The translations under genes and the position numbers were made by a program. 64,000 nt of DNA, from the NCBI RefSeq assembly GCF_037126465.1, contig NW_026999467.1, positions 1-64,000 of the forward strand. The letters run 5' to 3'. Positions 21,589 through 32,930 of the stretch are shown here, piece after piece. The notes below the pieces were generated by a model. That model worked only from the letters and a program-made list of their open reading frames with translations. It made no database searches and was not told the origin of the DNA. Position 1 is the stretch's first letter; every line of letters begins with the position of its first letter. The stretch comes from Ornithodoros turicata (taxonomy: Eukaryota; Arthropoda; Arachnida; Ixodida; Argasidae).

Positions 21589-23307
21589 TCAGTTTAGCGG
21601 ACGTATAATGTTCAAAAATGACTGGTGGTCGTGAGTGGTGGCTATGTGTCCTGGGAGATCATTCCAAATAACTATGGTGGAGCAAAAGAATGACTTCGAG
21701 AATGCGTTTGTATTACAGTGAAGACGTGTGATTTTATTAGTGTGGTCTAGACGGGGGAATATGATACCGGCACGAACGATTGGGGATTGATCTGTGGGTA
21801 TGGTATGGAAGAATCGATGAAAGAGGGACAACTTTGAAATGGTACGACGATGTGCTAAGGTCGAGAGGTTGAGTTCAGCTTTCAGTGCAGATACTGATGT
21901 TGTGGTGCAGTAATTGTTGCATATGAATCGTGTTGCCCGGTTTTGGATGCGTTCAAGATTATCAATGAGGGATGTTTGGGCGGGATCCCATATTGCGGAG
22001 GCGTATTCCAGTTTTGGGCGAGTGAGAGTGAGATATGCTAGATGTTTTAAGTGAGGAGGCGCCTGCTTTAATGTTCGACGGATGAAGCCAAGTGAGCGAT
22101 TAGCGTTCGAGATTATGTAGTCAATGTGTGTATTCCATGACATGTTTGCTGAAAGATGAACGCCAAGATATTTGTAAGAATCTGCTCGTGGCAGAATGAA
22201 GTTATCGATTGTGTATGAAAATGGGGGAAGGGTGCAGAGTCGTTGACGTGTGAAGGAGACAATGTTACATTTGTTGATGTTCAAGGGCATTTGCCATACT
22301 GCGCACCATTCTTGTATTAGCGTTAAGTCATTTTGTAATGTTGAGTGGTCCAGAGCAGAAGCGATTTTACGATAAATGACGCAGTCGTCTGCAAAGAGTC
22401 GGACGGTTGATGTTAGACCACTAGGTAAGTCATTGATATAGATGAGGAACAGCAGAGGACCGAGAACAGAGCCCTGCGGTATGCCGGATGTTACTGGGAT
22501 TTCGGGAGAGTGGAAATTGTTACAGGAAACAAAGAGCGACCGTTTTGTAAGAAATGATTCTATCCACCGGAGGACATCATAATCCAGATTTAGAATGGAG
22601 AGCTTATACAGAAGTTTGTTATGAGGGACCATGTCGAATGCTTTTCGAAAATCTAAGAATGCAGCGTCCGTTCTATAGTTAGCGTCTGCATGAGAAAGAA
22701 TATCATGAACAAAACAAGCTAGCTGCGTTTCACAAGAGAAGTTTTTCCTGAATCCGTGTTGCAAGGGGTAGAAGAAATTATTATTTTCAAGAAATTTAAT
22801 GATGTTAGAGTATATAATGTGCTCAAAAATTTTAGATGATATGCAGGTAATGGAAATAGGACGATAGTTTTGTGCAAGTTGCGTGTCACCTGACTTGTGA
22901 ACTGGGATGACCATGGCTGTTTTCCAGTCACTCGGCAGGGTGGAGAGATGAAGAGATTGCCTGAATATGCAACACAGAATTTCACTTGATATTAGTTTAG
23001 TGTTGTATAATAACTTGGAGTTAATTCCATCTGGTCCAGGAGATGATGACAGCTTCATGTTTTCTATTATTTTACAAATGCCATGTGAACTAATGTCTAT
23101 GTGGGGCATCGATGCAGTAAAAGGCATTGATAAGTGCGGATGAATGCTTGAGGTGTCAGTACTGAAGACAGATGAGAAGAAGGAAGCAAATTCGGAAGCA
23201 CTGAGATTATCCGGCAGAACAGTCCCGGAAGAATCCGTTAATGTGATGTGATGAGATTTCGGTGGTGACAGAATGTTCCAAAATTTCTTGGGGTTGTTTT
23301 GCAACAA
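21589..23307 (-). CDS. CR1-like reverse transcriptase (partial ORF2)
   Basis: A 572-codon open frame covering the linker end, RT and C-terminal region. Motifs are SSSPGPDGINSKLLY, QNYRPISITCISSKIFE, QHGFRKNFSCETQL, AAFLDFRKAFDMVPH, SGIPQGSVLGPLLFLIYIND and LFADDCVIYR (FADD catalytic box), then LNINKCNIVSFTR and YKYLGVHLS. The protein end (IVIWNDLPGHI) matches the end of the plus-strand element at 46.7 kb (IADWNDLPQSL). The first Met is not the true start: homologous sequence continues upstream in another frame. Confidence 0.92.
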   Translation of the reverse strand: MLQNNPKKFWNILSPPKSHHITLTDSSGTVLPDNLSASEFASFFSSVFSTDTSSIHPHLSMPFTASMPHIDISSHGICKIIENMKLSSSPGPDGINSKLLYNTKLISSEILCCIFRQSLHLSTLPSDWKTAMVIPVHKSGDTQLAQNYRPISITCISSKIFEHIIYSNIIKFLENNNFFYPLQHGFRKNFSCETQLACFVHDILSHADANYRTDAAFLDFRKAFDMVPHNKLLYKLSILNLDYDVLRWIESFLTKRSLFVSCNNFHSPEIPVTSGIPQGSVLGPLLFLIYINDLPSGLTSTVRLFADDCVIYRKIASALDHSTLQNDLTLIQEWCAVWQMPLNINKCNIVSFTRQRLCTLPPFSYTIDNFILPRADSYKYLGVHLSANMSWNTHIDYIISNANRSLGFIRRTLKQAPPHLKHLAYLTLTRPKLEYASAIWDPAQTSLIDNLERIQNRATRFICNNYCTTTSVSALKAELNLSTLAHRRTISKLSLFHRFFHTIPTDQSPIVRAGIIFPRLDHTNKITRLHCNTNAFSKSFFCSTIVIWNDLPGHIATTHDHQSFLNIIRPLN

Positions 23308-23596
23308 TTTGGGAAGGTCGTGGCTGTAGAATTTTTGTTTGGCACTTTTGACGGAACGGTATAATCACGAGTACAATCACGAAACGCGGTCCATGCGTTA
23401 TCGTCATTAGTTAATTTTGCTCGTCTATAGAGGCGTTTCTTCCTATTGAGAAGCGTCTTAAGACGTTTTGAGAATCATGGGTTGCAGTGAAATGATTTTA
23501 TTTGTATTTTTGGGATGTGTGTATCAACTAGTTGCATGACACAATCGCGGAACAGACGCCAATTATCATCAACTGTGCGTAATGTGTAGTTTAGGA
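23308..23596 (-). pseudogene. Frameshifted upstream part of the CR1-like ORF2
   Basis: Reading minus strand, DDNWRLFRDCVMQLVDTHIP, then NRKKRLYRRAKLT and KSAKQKFYSHDLPKLL correspond segment by segment to ENWRLFRSTLNHLVETYVP, NKKKRLYRLARRT and KAKRAFYTTHLPNLL in the plus-strand element. At least one indel near 23355 breaks the frame. Homology stops at about 23596, which marks the 5' truncation. Confidence 0.8.
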
Positions 23597-23770
23597 TTAC
23601 CTTTACCTTTAAACTCAACTTTCTTGCTTTAATTACCTCTAATTACCTTCAATTACTCTTACCTCTTACTTTTAATTGCCTCCATTTACATTTGCTCTCG
23701 GCTTTACAGGGTCGTCATGACCGTTCTTGGGCACCAATAAAACATTATTATTATTACTATTATCTCCCCT
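23597..23770. repeat. AATTACC-rich array, right part, then a short LINE/SINE-like tail
   Basis: AATTACC words continue to about 23690. The sequence GGGCACCAATAAAACATT with an ATT repeat at 23734-23765 resembles the 3' tail of a retroposon on the plus strand, but nothing upstream of it is recognisable. Confidence 0.45.
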
Positions 23771-24066
23771 TTGCATGTCCACTTATACCTCGGCCTCGGT
23801 GAGGCCAAGGTATCCATCGGAGGCCATCTCATACAAGGACACACACACAAACATATAGCTTTTTCAATTTTTAACACTCCTAGCGCTAACGCATTAAAAA
23901 TTGTGTTATCTCCCGAGCCATTCTTCTGTTGTAACCGTTGCGGGTCACTGCACTACGGCGGGGGAAATCCGACGGGTGAATGGGGGGCGGTGGAGGTGAG
24001 CCGGTTGCTTCGTGCCGGGGGAATCGGGACGGGGGAGTTTAAATCGGGGGAATCGTGCACCACCCG

Positions 24067-25470
24067 TTTTCCGACTTTCCAGCTTTCTGATAGTTCGGTC
24101 TCATGGTTTTCGGCCTTATGATTGCCACTACTCTTGAACCCCGGATCCCGACAGCTTCGAAATACCCTTATCTCGTGACCACTTCTCCTTCCAACTATAG
24201 TTACAAAAAGTGAAGTGTCCATAACCAGAGAATATTGATATGCAGATTAAGTAGAAAGGAAGAGAGGCAGATAAAAATGACAAAAAACATAAGAAAAGGA
24301 GACAAATTGTCTTCGATCAAGGATACTTTATTGATACTAAGGTCACAAAATGATCACGATGATCGGGTATGTTTAGGGCAAATCGTGCAACACAGTCCCC
24401 AAAGAATATGACAAAAATATATACACAGTACCGAGAGGATAGAGAGGTAGCAAGCGAGCTGGTGGTATACATGGCTTGCACGTGCCGTCACACCATAGCT
24501 TTACCAGTGCTTTTTCTCTCTTTCTGGTGGTCTGGCGCACTCCGCCTATACGCGTGCTTCTTTTCCCTCTTTCAGGAGGGCCGGTGCAAGCCATCTATAG
24601 ATCCATAACACAGACAAGCTTGTATGTGTTTGTCGTTTTTTGTCCCCCAGTCTCTGGTTTTTAATTTAGAGATAACCATGTAATTGAACCTCTGTATGCA
24701 ATAAGCAATCCATGCATGTAATGCAATCCCCTTTCGTGTATGACATCCACATACCATTATGTACCTGCCATAGAAAATTTAGGACCGTATTGCAATATGT
24801 TGACCTGTTACAGCTAGGAGGGTAAGAAACGAGAAATGTATGTGCATCAATGGGATGGGCGGTCAGATCTTGCACATATTCTACACCCGCGTACAAATGA
24901 TAGCTTAGATTTTGTTATACGATGCGGAATGAACTGCGGCTTCCACTCGAAAAACACGTACTTCCTAACTAACACGACTGTGTTGGCAGTGATACTGAGC
25001 GTTTTGTAATAAAAAAACAAGGAAAGAAAGAAAAAAACGTGAGCACTGCTACTGAGTCATATTATGCTGGTCACCTACGACATTATTTTCAAGATTGTGC
25101 TCGTTTAGCAGCACGGTACGCTCGACCCAGACTGCTCTGCAACCGCACAGGTGACTTCACCCTACCTGGTTCTTCAGCAATCAAAGTCCGACTCGTGAAA
25201 GCTGCTTGTATTTGCGCGATAATCCTGTGTGCATGCAGTGTTACATTGAAAAATGATATATCACGCTCACTGACTATTGATGTTAAGTCACAGACTCAAA
25301 AAACACAAACACATATATGTTACACATTTTCCGTTGCATTAGTCGAGGAAACCCGGCTGCAATTACTTTACCAAATACTCACTTCAAGTTTTCTCGGTTT
25401 GGGATATTTCGACTTATCCCCTTCTTGCATACAGGGGTTCAATTGTCAACTGAAGGAAAACTATACATAT
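24067..25470. other. Non-coding stretch without recognised features
   Basis: No protein similarity or repeat that I can name. Confidence 0.5.
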
Positions 25471-25490
25471 GGGGGGGGGGGGGGGGGGGG
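25471..25490 (+). repeat. G20 homopolymer
   Basis: Twenty consecutive G bases. Similar pure G or C runs occur at 26534-26548 (C15), in the C-rich stretch after 30373, and at 52540-52558 (G19). Their true lengths are uncertain in most sequencing methods. Confidence 0.85.
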
Positions 25491-27647
25491 CATCAGCACA
25501 AAGCTTGCCTGTTTGTAAGAAAAAAAATACAGAAGCAGAAGGCTTCTGTATTTTGTTTATGTGATCTACAGGACTTGACTCCCCTCTTCGTATACGCATC
25601 TAAGAAAAAAAATGAAAGAAATGAAACACACGAGGCACCTAATTTATGAACCAGAGCGGGATGAAGAATCTGTTAGCAGTAAGCAGAACAATGTGCTTCC
25701 CATGGAGAAAAACGACATTCCTATACCTAAACGTTGTTCGGCCTAGTTGGGCCGAGCTTACGAAAAAGAGGGCTCGGCCAAGCTTTGATTGACATCGGCC
25801 TTACTCGGGCCAACTGAATACCGCCAACTTTGGGCCAGTATGTGACAGACCGTCCTAACAAACACGGAGACCAGCATGCATTGCCGTTGGGGCCACCAAT
25901 CTTAGAACCAATCTTGGTTTCTAGTCGGGCATTAGTTGGCTAGATAGCGTCCCATGAGGCACCAGCAATGATGGGCCAAGTATGGTCCAAATCTAATAAG
26001 ATTCTCAACAAAGCATGGTTATGAGGTATCCCATGCAGCTTCTACACCCCTCTACGCGATGTTCTATTCTATAACACCAGTGTTTCTTACTACTGTATCT
26101 GGCAGGTGTGTATATTGCAAAAATAAAATCCAAGAGGTTGAAAGTCAGTGCTGCTGCTGGTCGTGTGTGGCCTGCCTTACCATCGTTTTGCCGCTATATT
26201 GGAATAGATATGTATACGTGCCAACCTGCTCGACAGCTGTTATTGTCAAAGGTTATAACATATTACAAACCAGTAGGAAATGGAAATTCCTGCTCGTTTA
26301 AGTAATGCATCCGTGTCACTATGGCTCAATGTATGAAGCGGGTTTTCACCTTGTCTGAAAATAATTTTGCAAGCTGAAGAAAAAATGTAGAAATGGATTT
26401 GTGTACATCGAATTGAACTATAGACTAGCATCGTTGCTTTGTTTGTTTCGAGCAGCAGCTGCTGTTTTGGAGTTTCCTCTCAACGCTGAGCCAATATTGG
26501 CCCGCATTTATATGCCGAGGTTTGGGGGTTTAACCCCCCCCCCCCCCCGAATTGTAAGTTTGGTAGTGCATTTGGAAGAGGGAGATGATAATGAAATTTT
26601 CCTCACCCATATAAAGTCCCCATAGAACTCCTCCAGAAATATTTTTGGGCTAGGCCACTGCTTTGAGCCCAACGCAGTTTACGAACTGCCTTCGCCGGCG
26701 ACATTATGACGGCGTCAGCCCAAGTTGCAGCGACTTGTGCCAACCAAATACCGATCTCCGGCCAATTTTTGGCAATTTTCACTTGGACTCTTTGTCTAGC
26801 TGGACATAAGGCTATTGAAAGATGTAACATTCCCTTGAGTTTGAAGAACACAGACGACGATGAGGACGGTATACAAGACTCAAACACAAACTAAAAAAAA
26901 GTTATACAGTACATCAGTTCTCTTCCACTATACTAATTTGTTCATATATGACCATTGTTTTTAATATCGCAGTGTGGTATTGCAGCGAAATTGTAAAAGC
27001 TCCTCGTGACATATTGCACCCAGACTGTTTCCACATGCATAGGTGTCAACTTGTATTCATCGAAATCTGAAATATTCCTCATATCTTCTTGGTACCTTGA
27101 AATTTTTACTGCAGGACCGATTCCAAAGCGTTGCTTGCCTGTACATTAGCAAAGAAAAAAAAAAGAAAGAAAAAAGAGCTAGGAAAGTGTACAGTTTGGT
27201 GGAAGATGCCAGAAAATTGTAATTGCGGGAAAAATCAGATAATGACATTACATAAGAAATAATTGCTGTACATGTGTATTTCCTGTTATTAAATCGGTTA
27301 GACGTTCGGCGTCGTGGTGGATATCCCTCTTTGTGCTGTTTTTATACCGTACCAACTACCTCAAGTGGCTGCGTTAGTTTGGTTACATTTGTAAATTTGA
27401 AACTTCGTGTGCTTCATTATTCATCTCCGGCTAACCTGAAACGATATACTTTCAGTGAATAGCAGCAGGACGCTCTTAGGTTGACCATCTGACCATGTCT
27501 TCTACCAAACTCCCCAAATTTCTGGATTTTGCAGAGGATTTGACAAACCCGGATTTGAAATGGGGTTTGATTTGGCATAAAAAAAAGGCAAATAAGCAAG
27601 AATGATGCTTCACATTGTTTTCCATAATATTAAACGGGCTAGTACTC
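25491..27647. other. Non-coding stretch with TTGGCC-type repeat words and a C15 run
   Basis: Between about 25735 and 26000 the words GGGCC, TTGGCC and GGCCAA recur in both orientations, as in some MITE interiors, but no ends were found. The C15 run is at 26534-26548. Bases 26640-26880 contain related GCC/GGC words. No gene recognised. Confidence 0.45.
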
Positions 27648-27735
27648 ATTTCATTTCATTTCATTTATTTAACACTGAACGGGCCGAGGGCATTACATAA
27701 GGGGAGGACATCCCCCATGTGGAACCTCCATCGTG
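27648..27735 (-). mobile_element. 3' end fragment of a CR1-like LINE
   Basis: Minus strand reads ATGTAATGCCCTCGGCCCG followed by an AAATGAAATG-type tail. This resembles the 3' ends at 21250 and 46.9 kb (ATGTAATGCCC or ATGTATCGCCC, a GC-rich stem, then a TAAA-type repeat). Only the last few tens of bases are present. Confidence 0.5.
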
Positions 27736-28628
27736 CATCTCATCGAGATTGATCATTACAGGAAAATTCAGCCCAACGGATGTATAGAGCTGATTTTTTC
27801 GGGACCTGAGTACGTGTTGTTTTATTCATGTGTGCTTTTTAATTTTTCGTTTTGTATGCTGTACTTATTGCTTACTTTTATTTGTATGTATCCCCGCCAC
27901 AGTAATGTCGTAAGACGTTTTTGCGTAATAGCAGAAGTAAATAAATACAGAAAAAACTATAATTCTGGATACATAATGATTTCATTTGCTTCTCGAAAAT
28001 AAAGAGCTGACTTGAATCCGATTTGTTTCATCAAATCCATATCACTGGCGTGAAGTGCCTCGTGATGACCCATGAGAAACATGGCGGTGATGCACAGTAC
28101 CCTTGACAAATTACAAAGTGCTTCGGATGCTTCAGATACACTTTCAACGTTTCGAATATGAGCGGGCTTCTATAGCCATGACGGCTTCAACCGGTTTCAA
28201 CGACTTCAACACCTTCAACACACAAACCCAACAAACTACAAAGCAGGCAAAAAGTTCCCAGTATTTCAACAACGTGAAAAAGACCGTCCGTGCAACATTC
28301 GTGTGAAAGAAGAGGCCTATTAATAAACAGCACAACAAAAAACGATGAAATTGAAATAATGGCTTCATTTTCAGGCAACTAGAATGCAAGGCGTCCCACA
28401 CAGCAGCCAATGAGAAGTAGGAGCTACATTTTTGCGCGGAAGCACCTGAAAGAGTGAGTGACGCGGCAATGATACCCCTCAGGATCTAGCGTCTTGTCTC
28501 AGGATCTAGGGGTCTTGTGTCCACCAGCGCTGATTTTACCTCGAGCTTGACGCGCTTGTAAACCTCTTTGCCCACTTCGGCATTCTATCCGTCTCTCTCA
28601 CTGTTTTATTATTCTATATTTCAAGACG
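27736..28628. other. Non-coding stretch with interspersed repeat pieces
   Basis: Around 28475-28520 the words CTCAGGATCTAGCGTCTTGT occur, shared with 30656-30676, so part of this stretch belongs to the same repeat family as 30.4-30.7 kb. No gene seen. Confidence 0.5.
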
Positions 28629-28636
28629 GTGGGAAG

Positions 28637-29512
28637 CATAGATTGAGAAGTTACGCGTCAAAAAGAACTCGTTACAAGTTAAGTTACCGCGTGCAAAATG
28701 TAACTAAGTTAATAACGAGGTTCTTCAGCATGAAATCTAACTCGCAATTACTGAGTTACTTAAAAAAAGAACGAGTTAATTCCAAGTTACTTCGGACACA
28801 AAATAGCATTACGCAAGTGCAGCGCGCGTGAGGAGTTGAGTTAGACCTTGAGTTGCCTGCGGAGATCGTTTTCCTTTATGCCCAACAATAGACCTCTCCC
28901 TGTTTGTAAATAAATGACAGTGTTTGACAGCGCCAAAATTTGGTAGAACTGAACTACGCTCGAAGTTAGAGGTGAACAAGGTCGCGCCCGAAAGCCACGG
29001 TCTGGAGGGGATTACGACATGATCCCTTGAATGGACGCGACCCTCGGTCCTACTTTTCTTTCAATGGGAGAGAGCGAACAAGTGTACGTTCGCGGAACCC
29101 AGCCGTCCTTCCGCTTTGTTTCGGTTTCAGTCTGTCTACCAATGTCATGATGACGTTTCTCTGGTAGAGGTCTATTCGAACGCTTTGCATCTTATTCCCT
29201 GTGGGCGCACAATGGTTCAGCTTCATTTCAATGGCAGCGGTTCTTACTTCCTGAATAAAATACTGTCACTCATTGAATATCAGGTTTTATAGCGAAATAT
29301 GTCATGAAGGAACCGGAGAGAAAGCAAGAAAATGTGTGGACTTGAGTGAAAAGCGAGTTAAAAGTAACTGGGAACTTAACTTAAGTTACTTGGGCAAAGT
29401 TACCCAAAAAAGGAACAAGTTCCTCTGAAAGTTACCACGGCCACAAAAGTACCGAGTTAAAAGTTACCAAAAAAAGGAACTTAGTTACAGTAACGAGTTA
29501 CCTCGAGCTCTG
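28637..29512. mobile_element. hAT-type non-autonomous element (876 bp)
   Basis: An exact 8-base target duplication, GTGGGAAG, lies at 28629-28636 and 29513-29520. The ends start CA and finish TG and are loosely inverted (CATAGATTGAG against CAGAGCTCGAG). Both ends are rich in AAGTTAC and GAGTTAC words. The pre-insertion sequence survives as a paralogue at 30541-30575 (CAAGACGGTGGGGAGTAATA), which confirms the insertion. No coding sequence. Confidence 0.85.
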
Positions 29513-29520
29513 GTGGGAAG

Positions 29521-30422
29521 TAATAAATAATACCACACACCATAGGCGCCGACTGCGGGGGGAAGGGGGGGCTCTTGCTCCCCCCCCCGGAACATGAACT
29601 AGGGGGGGGGCGCCGCCTCCCCCGGGAAGTCCACCTAAGTGACTGGCACCAACCTTTGGGGCTCGGCGCGCCCGGGTCGAAGAAGTACCAACCCCAAAAG
29701 TGCATCTTGCAATTTGTAAAATATGTGTCCGCCCACCATACTCATTATCACAGTAGAAGGGGAGGCGAAGAAACACAGAGGATGACACAACACATATAGC
29801 CTGAATTTCGCCCAAAGCAATCAGATCAATGAAACGAAGCAGTCGAAAAGGTACCTGCAGCTGCCAGTGAGGTGTAACGGTAGTGTCTTCGGAACGCATG
29901 TCCGTTGGGAGCGGGTTCAACTCCCGCTGCTCCATTTCATTGACCATATTCATATATTGCGCGCATTTCGGGTCAAACACCAAGGATTCAATGCATTTTG
30001 TTCCTTTTGCACTCAGTTTTCAAAGGCGTACTGCCTTCAGTTGTGCACATGTTCACTGTTTACGTTCTCTCTGTGTCTTGCTTTTTTTTTCTGTTCTTCC
30101 TTCCTCTATACCAGTTCTGCATACATCATAGGATCCAGCAGGAGTGTGTGATTCTTCAGCTTTGGTTTTGTGTTCTTTATGTTTCTTTTCCTTGTCTTTC
30201 CTTCTTTTTGTTTTCTTTTGCGTTCTCCTTTTCTTTGCATTTTTTGTCTTCCCCTTTCACTTTTTTTTGGAATAACAAGTCGACATCCATCTGGCTTACA
30301 TTTCCTTTCTTTTTTTCTTAATAAACATATCCCTCCCCCCCTCCCCCGCCAGAGTACTTACTTCGCGGTGCGCCCTTGCCCCCCCCCCCCCCCCCCGGGA
30401 AAATGAAAACTCTCCGCCTCTG
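29521..30422. other. Non-coding stretch: G/C-rich repeat and a tRNA-like B box
   Basis: Bases 29557-29630 hold alternating G and C runs with inverted symmetry and a GGCGCCGAC start, probably part of an interspersed repeat. Bases 29871-29935 contain GCGGGTTCAACTCCCGC, a perfect T-arm with B box, and an upstream A-box-like GGTGTAACGGTAG, but no acceptor stem or normal anticodon loop, so I read it as a tRNA-related SINE remnant and not a gene. A long C run begins just after 30373. Confidence 0.45.
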
Positions 30423-30690
30423 CACCACACAACACAAGCACTCTGCCGGCAATCGAGAAGTGTACAGTTCAAATCCAGCGCCATTTTTATTTTTCGAGTA
30501 TCAGCAGGAGTGTTCACTGCTTCTGCGGCTTCAACTGGTTTCAAGACGGTGGGGAGTAATAAATAACACCACACACAACACAAGCACTCGGCCGGCAATC
30601 GAGAGGTGTACAGTTCAATCCAGCGCCATTTTTATTACGCACCCGATGATACACCTCAGGATCTAGCGTCTTGTGTTCCCGCAGCTTCCC
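30423..30690 (+). repeat. Two tandem copies of a ~145-bp repeat with B-box-like core
   Basis: The block beginning CACCACACAACACAAGCACT at 30423 and its copy at 30568 share the core GCCGGCAATCGAGAAGTGTA and GTTCAAATCCAGCGCC. GTTCAAATCC resembles an RNA polymerase III B box. The junction between the copies (30541-30567) is the empty-site version of the sequence that flanks the hAT element at 28637-29512. Confidence 0.7.
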
Positions 30691-32541
30691 GCCACTGATC
30701 TGATCTGGATCGCGCATAAGGTGCTCCACAGCGTGGTCACCGGCCGCCATATTGGTGGGCCCAACGCATTCTGTCGTCTGCATTTAGTTCAAGCGAGGCT
30801 GCCCGTATTTTTTAAAATTTCCTTTAAATTAAAGGGCATGTCATGCCAGTTTGTTGCAGCTTTGAGTACTTTGAGTACACTTCACAAGGACAGAGAAAGA
30901 GGGATAATTTTTCACAGGTAAGCTCTTTATTTTGAGGGAAAATCTGTTTATTCGTATCGCATGCATCTGAAAACTCGGACTTGTTTGCATTGCTACTTCG
31001 CTGGTGCCATTACGTACTAAGAAAGTATTTGTGGCTGCTCCTACAAATCTAAAGACCATGTATTTTCTATAAACAATGCGCTTGTGCTTGCAGGTTCCCC
31101 TCACAGTCGCTCAGCTGTGCCGAAGAAGCGGATGAGGAACCTGCGCCAATATGCCAATTTGTTCGACTGTTCTTTTAATTTGTGAGGTACGGTGGAAGTA
31201 AATAAACTGCTGTGTTAACCTTGTATGTGCGGTCGCTCCTACAGCGTATGTGATAAGTCATGCATGTGCATGCTCTTCGTGCACAGCGCTTCGAATTTCT
31301 GCAATGAAATACGCTGACAGCTGAACAACTGCAAAGCACTTGTGACAATAACGTTATTTTAAGATGAGGAATAGGGAGTTTCATCGCCAGGGTCTATAAC
31401 TCCACCCCATTGCTGGTGGTGATGTGGTGAATAAAATAATGAACCGCTTCAGAATAAGGATCGAGGTCTTATTGCAGAACACACAGACACTCGTAGAACA
31501 TAATACGATAAAGGAAAAAGTCAAACGAGAACCGTACAATACCAAACCACATAATAACGAACGAGAACCGCGGAACACCACACGAAAACCGAACAACAAA
31601 CGAAAACAAACAAAAAAAATAAAAACGGAAGTACCTTACAATAACAAACAGTGTGAAACCTTCCTGAGCAAAAATAATTAATTTCATAGGTTCACATTCA
31701 CCAAATTCACCTTCATGCGTATGCGCCCTGTGCACGACAGTTACGACCCCCTATTCGGAATACAGGCAGCGGAGAAGAAAAAGAAGGCAATTACCATTAA
31801 AAACTACAGGAACACGGCTAAAGCACGTTTGGAATACCTCAGCACACTGATTCCTAAGAAAGATGCGTGCTAATCAGCAATGAGAAGCGTTTAAATCGCA
31901 ATAAATACTCCAAATCAAATCGCTTCCCATTGTTTCCTATGGGAGCAGCCGGTGCCAGTGGGCCTTCCAACATGGTGGCCGGTTGCCGCACCTCTCTCCC
32001 ACGCGCCCCTCTCCTATGCGCGATACAGCCTGATCCAGCTAGAGGTGTGCGCCGTGAGCATTTTTTCCGGCGGCGGCGTAAAGCACGTTGAAGGACCGGC
32101 GGTGTCAGCGGCGCCACGCCGATACTGTCTTATCCGTCTTATCGGCGTGGGCCCCGTGGGCTGTCAATATGTGTTCTCGGACGGGGACGCACGGACACCT
32201 GAGGGCGGCGGCATTTTCTCCATCATAGACACCGAGACGATAACAGTATTTATTGCCCCTTGCGCCAAACAAGTACATCAGCACTGTATAAGAGCGTATT
32301 ATGAAAGAGAACCAGAACACGCAAAGGAATATTAGGAGCACGCACTTCAGGAAGGTCGTCACCCAAGCACTTCGACAGGGCCCGTTAAAGGCCGGTTGCG
32401 CTGGAGAAAACAACATAACTACACAGTCAGGACGATGAGCCACCCCTTAAATGGTAACCACACGTAACAGTTATAGCGAGTGCCGAACGTTCACAGGACG
32501 ACAACGCGTAAAAGCTTGTTCCAGTGATCCAGTGGCTCTTT
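30691..32541. other. Non-coding stretch with old interspersed repeat
   Basis: Bases 31925-32110 share words with 34730-34860 in inverted orientation (GCCAGTGGGCC, CCCATGTTGG and ATCCAGC-type blocks). Bases 31490-31650 are strikingly poor in T on the plus strand. No gene recognised. Confidence 0.45.
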
Positions 32542-32608
32542 TTGAGAAATTATAGTAGATATATGGAAATATGCAAACGTAAGTCATATTTACATATATC
32601 TACTATAA
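32542..32608. repeat. Short hairpin of AT-rich inverted repeat
   Basis: TTATAGTAGATATATGGAAA near 32542 pairs with CATATATCTACTATAA near 32593. The arms are about 20 bases with a few mismatches. It may be the end of an old MITE. Confidence 0.6.
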
Positions 32609-32690
32609 CTGAAAACGATATGACATAACGCCATAGAGTTTTTTCTTCTTTTTTTTTTTTTGCAGAGGCTGTAGTTATCACGAAGAAATA

Positions 32691-32930
32691 CTGTAAAACC
32701 CTTTAATTTCGCAGCCCTAAATTTTCGCGAATCAACAGGGATATATTCGCAACCACTAAATTTCGCGCGCTTCTCGAGTTCCTCCCCTCTTTTTTTTTTT
32801 TTTTGAAATTTTTGGCCTGCCCTTAAAGTTCGCGAATTTTCCCGACTCGCGAAATTCGCGAAAATCAAGGGCTCGCGAAATAAAAGGGTTTTACGCGAAA
32901 TAAAAGGGGTTTACGCGAAATAAAAGGGTC
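32691..32930. mobile_element. MITE with CTGTAAAACCCTTT ends; right end amplified three times
   Basis: The left end is CTGTAAAACCCTTTAATTTC (32691). The right end, GCGAAATAAAAGGGTTTTAC at 32875-32894, is its near reverse complement and is then repeated at 32895-32914 and, shortened, at 32915-32930. The body is rich in CGCGAA and TTCGCG words. No coding sequence and no clear target duplication. Confidence 0.6.

Larger units (their letters stand above)
21250..23596 (-). mobile_element. CR1-like non-LTR retrotransposon, 5' truncated
   Basis: The minus-strand element has an intact RT region, a frameshifted linker upstream of it, and a 3' end with a GCCCGTAAGGGC stem-loop followed by a TAAA-type repeat at 21253-21277. 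The endonuclease and ORF1 are missing, which is the usual outcome of incomplete reverse transcription. Both flanks are AATTACC-rich array. It is related to, but clearly distinct from, the element at 42.7-46.9 kb. Confidence 0.88.
19893..24066. mobile_element. Candidate TIR element with C-rich ends, hosting a nested LINE
   Basis: The left end begins CGGGTGTAGCACGATTCCCC at 19893. The right end, reverse-complemented from 24066, begins CGGGTGGTGCACGATTCCCC. Both continue with several ACTCCCCCGTC-type words. T runs flank both ends. No transposase is visible. The CR1-like LINE at 21250-23596 lies inside. The ends are diverged, and C-rich repeats can mislead, so I am only moderately confident. Confidence 0.45.

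Noticed and set aside
29557..29630. Transposon with GGCGCCGAC ends
   Set aside because: G and C runs give apparent inverted symmetry, but no target duplication or matching far end could be found.
29871..29936. tRNA gene suggested by a perfect T arm and B box
   Set aside because: No acceptor stem pairs and the anticodon loop lacks the usual T before the anticodon; treated as a tRNA-related SINE remnant.
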